Positions 58,792-64,000 of a stretch of 64,000 bases of DNA are shown here, one piece after another. The stretch comes from Endotrypanum monterogeii. Lineage: Eukaryota; Euglenozoa; Kinetoplastea; Trypanosomatida; Trypanosomatidae. The notes under the pieces were generated by a model. The model was not told the DNA's origin, did not search any database, and saw only the letters and a program-made list of their open reading frames with translations. The DNA is taken from the NCBI GenBank assembly GCA_000333855.2, contig CM007342.1, positions 436,387 through 500,386 of the forward strand, given 5' to 3'. Position numbers and translations under genes: made by a program. Each line of letters begins with the position of its first letter. Position 1 is the stretch's first letter.

Positions 58792-60015
58792 TCATGGCGG
58801 CGCCACGATTTGCACGAGCGCCCGATTCACATCCTCTACGTCTAAGACTCGACACACCGTCAGGTTCAGCGCTGGCTGCGGCGCTGCTGGTACGGCTACC
58901 GCAACCCCATCCTCCCCCACAGCATCAGCAGAAACTGCTCCCGCAATCGGCTCTGCATCGTCGTCGTCGAGCCGGCCATCGGCGCGCAGTCCCTCGGTGG
59001 GTACAGCCATTGCAAGCTGAAGAAGCTGCATAGACTCCACCAGCACAGGCATCCCGTCTGAAGCCGCAACGGTGTCGCTAGAGCCTCCAACGAGCGTAGG
59101 ACGGCGCGAGTGGCTACGCGGTGCTGCGGAGGACTGCATTTGTGATGGCTTTTGCAAGAGGGCAGCCTTCTCCTGTTCCTCAGCGGCTGTAGTGGCCTCA
59201 ACCCAGCTCGTGATCCGAGGATCATCGATACTCGTGAGCTGCCCCCGAGCGAACGCTGGGGCCACGCGCGCCTTCACAAAAGCGCGCGGAAGCACCATGG
59301 GCAAGCCCTCACCCATTCCCTCCGTGGACTTGGGCAGATTGGCGACCTTGTCTGCACCATCCGCTGCCGTGGGATGCTTTCGTGCGTACAGGAGTCGTGC
59401 ACCACCTAGGAGCGCCTCATGCGGCAGCACTGGCGCCACGTTCTGCAAGTACTCCTCCCACAGACGCCGGTCGCTTCCATGGCAGTAGGTCCACGACGCG
59501 CCACGCTTCTTCTGAGCAGAGGGTGACATGTCCGCAACACCGCTGCTGCCGTACACGAGCCCATCCTGAAATACGTAGTGGCCCTCCACGTGCCGACCAT
59601 GCTCCCATACACCTCGATACTGACCGCCGCCGCCTGCGCCACTGCTACCCAGAAGTACTCCAATGTCGAACGTCTCCACCAAGCCCTCCCCCGCGTTCTC
59701 GGAAGAAACTGAGGGAGTTGATTGCGGATTTAGGAAGTCTTGCAGCGCATCGCTCTTTTCTTCGTCACCGGTGTCTCCTCTTCTGCCCCCATCAGCAATG
59801 GAGGTGGGAGACGCAGGGTTCGCGTTCGCCAGAGGGCCCCCAGAGCCACCACCCGGTGGATCACGGAAGAATATGACGCCTGTACCGTGAAATTGGCCAT
59901 CCTTCATGCCGCCAAGGTACACGTCACCGTTGGCAAAGGTGTATCGCCCGAGGCCGTCGAAGCGACGACCATCCGCGCTATGCTGGCCGAGGTAGGAGCA
60001 CTGAATAAACTCCAT
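58792..60015 (-). CDS. MORN-repeat protein, MORN5-like
   Basis: A 407-residue protein starting MEFIQCSYLGQHSADG. Its order of elements follows MORN5, a flagellum/cilium-linked protein: an N-terminal MORN (FDGLGRYTFANGD), VYLGGMKDGQFHGTGVIFF, then YRGVWEHGRHVEGHYVFQDGLVY, and the characteristic WTYCHGSDRRLWEEYL. Human MORN5 is ~160 residues. Here a Gly/Pro/Ser insertion of ~75 residues splits the repeats (near 52-125), and ~190 residues follow the family core. The tail has a possible helix (EATTAAEEQEKAALLQ) and a final conserved-looking strand (LTVCRVLDVEDVNRALVQIV). The upstream extension uses a non-ATG start through a (TA)n tract and is rejected. Confidence 0.85.
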   Translation of the reverse strand: MEFIQCSYLGQHSADGRRFDGLGRYTFANGDVYLGGMKDGQFHGTGVIFFRDPPGGGSGGPLANANPASPTSIADGGRRGDTGDEEKSDALQDFLNPQSTPSVSSENAGEGLVETFDIGVLLGSSGAGGGGQYRGVWEHGRHVEGHYVFQDGLVYGSSGVADMSPSAQKKRGASWTYCHGSDRRLWEEYLQNVAPVLPHEALLGGARLLYARKHPTAADGADKVANLPKSTEGMGEGLPMVLPRAFVKARVAPAFARGQLTSIDDPRITSWVEATTAAEEQEKAALLQKPSQMQSSAAPRSHSRRPTLVGGSSDTVAASDGMPVLVESMQLLQLAMAVPTEGLRADGRLDDDDAEPIAGAVSADAVGEDGVAVAVPAAPQPALNLTVCRVLDVEDVNRALVQIVAPP

Positions 60016-61112
60016 CCTCACCACGCGGAGACTGATCTGTAATATATATATATATATATATATACTCTTCCTCAGCGATGACAAAAAAAAAGGGGGAAAA
60101 AAGGTGGAGGGGCTCCGCAGCCGAGTGAACGTTCCGACTCTCAGAAGACGTTGATGAGCGGAAGTCGAACCTGGTGAAAGAAGAGGAGGAGGAGGGGTAC
60201 AGAAGACAGAGCCAAAATTACAACGTGATCAGCGCAGCTGCATCGTGCGAAACCAAAACACGACGCGCCTGAAGAAAGGCTAACGATTCGAGGGACTCGA
60301 AAGGAAGAAAAAAAGGGGCGGGCAGGCGAACAGAAGTTGATGGTATGAACCATCACATACAGCATGAAAATGGTTGGTGGAAAAATAAATATCCCTCGCG
60401 CTGCCCAGCCCTCTAGTCGGCATCATCAGGTCACACAAAAACAGGTATGCAACGCGTGAATGCTTCCATCATGCCCACGCCTAACCCTTCCTATGAGTCA
60501 ATACGAGCTCTACGAGTTCACGAGGGAGCACGGAGACCAGTGCTTACGAGGTGTTGATATTTCACCCAAGAGAAGAAAGCAAAAAAAAAACACAACAGCG
60601 TAAGTGAGACGGCGGGGTAGCCAAAACTGTACATCAAAACACAAATATAGAATGTGTATCTTATATAAAAATGGGTGCATGTATATACACACACTGTTGT
60701 ATCCAAGAACACACACAAACACAGGAATGATTCTCTGTGTCATACCCTTCCTCTGGATACCAGCACCGCTCACACCTTCCCTCCCTCGAGGAAGGAACAA
60801 GAAGTGTGGGGTGGGGGAAAGGAATGGAAGGGGAAGAAAGCACGCAGCTCGAAGGGAACACTCTTCAGTATACCTCTGAAAAGAAGCTGTCCTAAGTTTC
60901 GGGAAAGAACTTACCATCGACATCCCTCCTAGTAGCGGAGACGCGCATCTGCGTTAGTTCACATGATTCCCCACTCCCCCCTCATTTTCTTCTTGCCTTC
61001 TGTTTCATGGTCGCTTTTTTTTTTTCAAACCACAGTGAATGGTGCTGGAGAAACAAAAAAAAAATCGACCATGAAACAGAAGGCAAGAAGAAAATGAGGG
61101 GGGAGAGGTGCT
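60016..61112. other. Intergenic spacer with large inverted repeat
   Basis: No gene seen. Next to the MORN5-like start there is (TA)n (60042-60064), then on the coding strand a pyrimidine tract (A and G runs at about 60082-60115 on the plus strand) suited to a splice acceptor. The distal end holds the inverted repeat listed separately. Short open frames on both strands near 60510-60930 show no protein features. Confidence 0.75.
60974..61105. repeat. Inverted repeat, ~51 bp arms, 30-nt loop
   Basis: The 38-base segment at 60976-61013 (beginning CCCCCCTCATTTTC) is the exact reverse complement of 61066-61103. It extends outward by two pairs and inward, past one C/T mismatch, by ten T-A pairs (61015-61024 with 61055-61064). 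The loop is about 61025-61054. On the minus strand the structure starts about 7 nt after the stop codon of the gene at 61113-62300, inside its 3' UTR. Confidence 0.9.
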
Positions 61113-62300
61113 TTAATGAAAATTGCACATAATTTTCTCCACCAGCGACTTTACAACAGGCCCCGCGGAGGGATTTTGCTCGACGTCAACCGGCGCCGCC
61201 TCCTGTGCGAGAATGCTGCAGAGACTGGCAGGCACAGCCAGCCTGACTAACTTCTTCTTTGCAGCGTAGTACTCCAAGAGAGCTGTGTGCGCACTCGATT
61301 TGCATCGGGATGCACAATGGGAATCTTCTGTAGAGGCTTCGTGAGAGGGCTCCGAGGTACCACTGCTATGGTTCACTGCGCTTCTACCCCCCATATGATC
61401 CCTCTCATCCATCGACACGAGGAAGACCCCGAGAGGGGAGCCCAAAAGCCCCTCCAACGCCAGACCATCTGCGATAGTGTAGGGCCACCACTCTGCGAGG
61501 AGGACAATTGGCAGCTGTGGAGCTACCTCTGAAGAGGACGGCATCTCTGGGGTGATTAGCGCAGCATCAGCAGTGGACTCACCACCGCCACAGCCAGCAG
61601 ACGGTCCCGTGCCCCACGCTGGCGCATCAACATTACGTTCCAGAGCTCGTGCGAGCTGCTGGAGGAGCTCCTGTTGCTGCCTCTGCTCTAGCGGCCAGTG
61701 CATTTGACGCGGAATCCCATCTGGAGAGAACAGACGTGCTGGGTTTGCACAATACATCCGCCTGCCAAGACCACGAGCCACGGATTGCGCCACCGCTGCC
61801 GCGATCGCTGATAAAGCCGCCTCTTGAGACCACTGAGCCGGCTTAAATACGGGAGTCTGAGACGGTGACTGCTCGACCAACTGTTGCTGCGGTGTAAGCA
61901 GTGCGGACGTGGTTGAGGACGCACGGCGCACATGCGATGCCTCGCCACCCTCGACAAGCACAAGAATGTACGGGTGATTGCATCTCCACATCGCCTTCGA
62001 ATCTAATTTGCTTTTCAGAAATGTGCGGAGAGCGTTTATCGTTAGCTGACGAGAGGACCCCGTCAGGAGCTCCCCCGCGTGGTGTACATAGGCCTGACCA
62101 GCCGTACGCTGGTAAAGCTCCCCGTACACCTGCGGCACTGCGGGAACCCCGGCGGCAGCGGCAGGAATTGCAGCATCGTGCAGTTCAACTTGAATGGAAC
62201 GCGTTTTCGGTGGCTCGGAGGACGCCTCGCCGCGTAGAAAACCCACCACAAACTCATCCATCAGATCTCGGATGTGATGCGCGGAACACCAACGCTCCAT
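61113..62300 (-). CDS. Protein of unknown family, 395 residues
   Basis: No family recognised. It starts MERWCSAHHIRDLMDEFVVG at the ATG at 62300, just after a CT/C tract and (CA)n-like stretch on the coding strand, so the start is well placed. The first ~130 residues look folded (RSIQVELHDAAIP, QVYGELYQRTAGQAYVHHAGELL, LTINALRTFLKSKL, HPYILVLVEGGE). The middle is Gln- and Ala-rich, with SALSAIAAAVAQSVARGLG-like helix segments. Later segments are PIVLLAEWWPYTIADGLALEGLLGSP and LGVFLVSMDERD, suggesting an alpha/beta fold with insertions. The stop (TAA) lies about 7 nt before a large inverted repeat. No membrane helix or clear targeting signal. Confidence 0.78.
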   Translation of the reverse strand: MERWCSAHHIRDLMDEFVVGFLRGEASSEPPKTRSIQVELHDAAIPAAAAGVPAVPQVYGELYQRTAGQAYVHHAGELLTGSSRQLTINALRTFLKSKLDSKAMWRCNHPYILVLVEGGEASHVRRASSTTSALLTPQQQLVEQSPSQTPVFKPAQWSQEAALSAIAAAVAQSVARGLGRRMYCANPARLFSPDGIPRQMHWPLEQRQQQELLQQLARALERNVDAPAWGTGPSAGCGGGESTADAALITPEMPSSSEVAPQLPIVLLAEWWPYTIADGLALEGLLGSPLGVFLVSMDERDHMGGRSAVNHSSGTSEPSHEASTEDSHCASRCKSSAHTALLEYYAAKKKLVRLAVPASLCSILAQEAAPVDVEQNPSAGPVVKSLVEKIMCNFH

Positions 62301-64000
62301 TGTGATCTCTCTCTCCCCCCCCCGGCTGTGTGTGTTTGTGTGTCGAAGTCTTTTTTCTTCTCAGTGCTGTGATGTGTGGCACAGCGATGATCGCTAATAT
62401 GAAGCCACCTTATCACAAAGACAACGATGCGCCGTTGCAGATGATGTCTGCCCGAAGGATCGCACCTCTCTATGCCTTCTTGTACGAAGAAACCTGGATA
62501 ACCCTGACAAGGTACCCAAGCTCCGCAACGCAGTGCTCCCAGAAAAATGCAATGCGTGCCTATCTCCCCGTCACACTTGTGATGCCCACTTAAACTTTCA
62601 AAAATCAAAAGCAGACAGAGGAAAGGAGTGAGAGGATTCTTATCGTACTAAAGCACACACACACACACACACACAAATAGACACACAGAAACAGCTACAG
62701 AACAAAAAAAAAAAAGAAGACGAAGCGAGCCCTTTCAACGCCCGTTGAGGAGTTCCGAGAACGAGAATAGTCGAGAAGACGGCTGCAGAAGAAACAAGCA
62801 CTCGACCGACAAAGGACGAGCTCAATCAAGCACCCCGGTGCCATGGTGCGACGCACTGACATGCAAAGCCGGTATGTTCAAGGAGGAGGTGGAGAGGAAG
62901 AGGGGGGGAGGAGGAGAGAGGCGCGGGGCCGACAACACTACTTCCGTACTCAGAGCCCATCGACGCAATATCAGGGACTCCAGGAAGGTGCCCCCACGCC
63001 CACGCCCAGAAACTCCACACACCCGCGCGCAGCGTATACAGAGATCGGGGTAGTAGAACCCAGAAAGGCTTATTCGTGTGTATGCAACCCGGAAACAGAG
63101 TGCATCGCCGGAGCAGCAGTTGCGGACTGCCCCGGTAGACAATACAAGAGTCACACATGCAATTCACCCAGCATCCCCACGCGCACACACCCAGCTCTCC
63201 CCCAGGCAACAGAATCTCACATCTCTCGAAAGTCGGCGATAACTGGCCCCGCATGAACAGAAAACCCTCGCCCGCTTTCAGAAAAACACAGTTTCTTTTT
63301 TTTTATATATACATATAGGATCTATTTCCCTTTACCTCGAGTGAACCATGCCCACTGGATAAAGTCGAGCCTTTGTAAACAAACAAATCAACTTCGCGGT
63401 TGAGAACGAAATCACTGGCCCGTACGGCATCAGCCCATCGCTTTCGCTGCCGCTCCAGACACCCACCATCGCCACCCTTCGCATCAAGCAAAATCCGGTG
63501 AAAACAGCTCCACAAGAGTATACAAATCCACACACGTGTCTCACCGGAGCTCTCAGACAAACGACGAAGGCGCAAACGGAGATGTGCAAAGCAGTATTTC
63601 AGATAAAATTCCATGAAACACCACATGTGTCACTGCTACCGCACCGTTCCCAGCCGCCTAAAATAAAAGACAGACCGGATCCCCACCGCCAACCACCCAG
63701 CGTACAAAACACCGCAGGGGAAATATCGATAGGGTGTGCGGAGACCACCACCACACGCCAGCAGACGCAACAAAGCACAGGCACCGCCTGGGATACGCCA
63801 CAATAATGCGATGCCCACGTAGCGTGGGTGCGTATGCGCGCTCACACGCGCGCACCTCAGTTTGGTACAGAAGCATGCCCCCCTCCCTCCTCCTCCTCCT
63901 CCTCCTCCTTCTGGCCCTTCAGGGGAGCGGGGGGGGGGAGATGGGACCATCTTTGTTGCATTTTCTTGGGTTTGCGCGTGGCCGTGTTGAGGCGTCTGAG
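62301..64000. other. 1.7-kb region without recognised gene at the window end
   Basis: Nothing supportable on either strand. It contains a C9 run near 62313-62321, (CA)n near 62655-62674, an A-run near 62704-62716, purine-rich G blocks near 62880-62925, a T12 run with (TA)n near 63295-63318, and GGA/CCT triplet runs near 63886-63910. Open frames here, of up to ~140 codons, show no domain. It may be the 5' UTR of the 61113-62300 gene plus the 3' UTR of a gene beyond the window. Confidence 0.6.

Overview
The window looks like nuclear DNA of a kinetoplastid flagellate, most likely Leishmania or a close relative; I cannot resolve the species. The evidence is long intronless GC-rich reading frames packed head to tail on one strand, intergenic spacers full of homopolymer, CT-rich, (TG)n, (CA)n and (TA)n tracts, polypyrimidine-AG signals just upstream of start codons (the trans-splicing pattern), and a change of coding strand without any promoter-like sequence. 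No tRNA, rRNA, CRISPR array or intact mobile element was recognised.

Layout. Positions 3-43178 form a plus-strand polycistronic block: the 3' 3.6 kilocodons of a cytoplasmic dynein-1 heavy chain, cut by the window start; two tandem PhnP-like metallo-beta-lactamase-fold proteins; the AP-1 clathrin adaptor mu chain; a pseudokinase-like protein with a C-terminal membrane segment; a protein of unknown family; a second, CAMK-like pseudokinase with an IQ motif; a four-helix membrane protein resembling TMEM138; two tandem ChaC-like gamma-glutamylcyclotransferases, the first frameshifted; a 3.9 kb gene-free stretch with a 20-N assembly gap; a 1588-residue WD40 protein; and a small basic, probably mitochondrial protein. 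Positions 43983-62300 form a minus-strand block: a repeat-built, probably mitochondrial protein; mitochondrial IF-2; a WD40 protein; two proteins of unknown family; and a MORN5-like protein. The blocks converge at 43179-43982, a strand-switch region where transcription termination is expected.

The genes are not one pathway, as is normal for kinetoplastid arrays. Recurring themes are flagellum and membrane traffic (dynein, AP-1 mu, TMEM138-like, MORN5-like) and mitochondrial gene expression (IF-2, the repeat protein, perhaps the 163-residue protein).

Main observations: (i) both tandem pairs carry a sharply bounded, essentially identical DNA tract (244 bp and about 291 bp) inside otherwise diverged paralogues, best explained by gene conversion; (ii) a near-perfect inverted repeat of about 51 bp per arm starts just after the stop codon of the 61113-62300 gene; (iii) the two sides of the N gap look like noisy copies of one another, so the gap is probably a false duplication; (iv) two degenerate kinases lie about 3 kb apart; (v) the 43983-46847 protein contains a five-fold repeated motif that suggests tandem winged-helix-like units.
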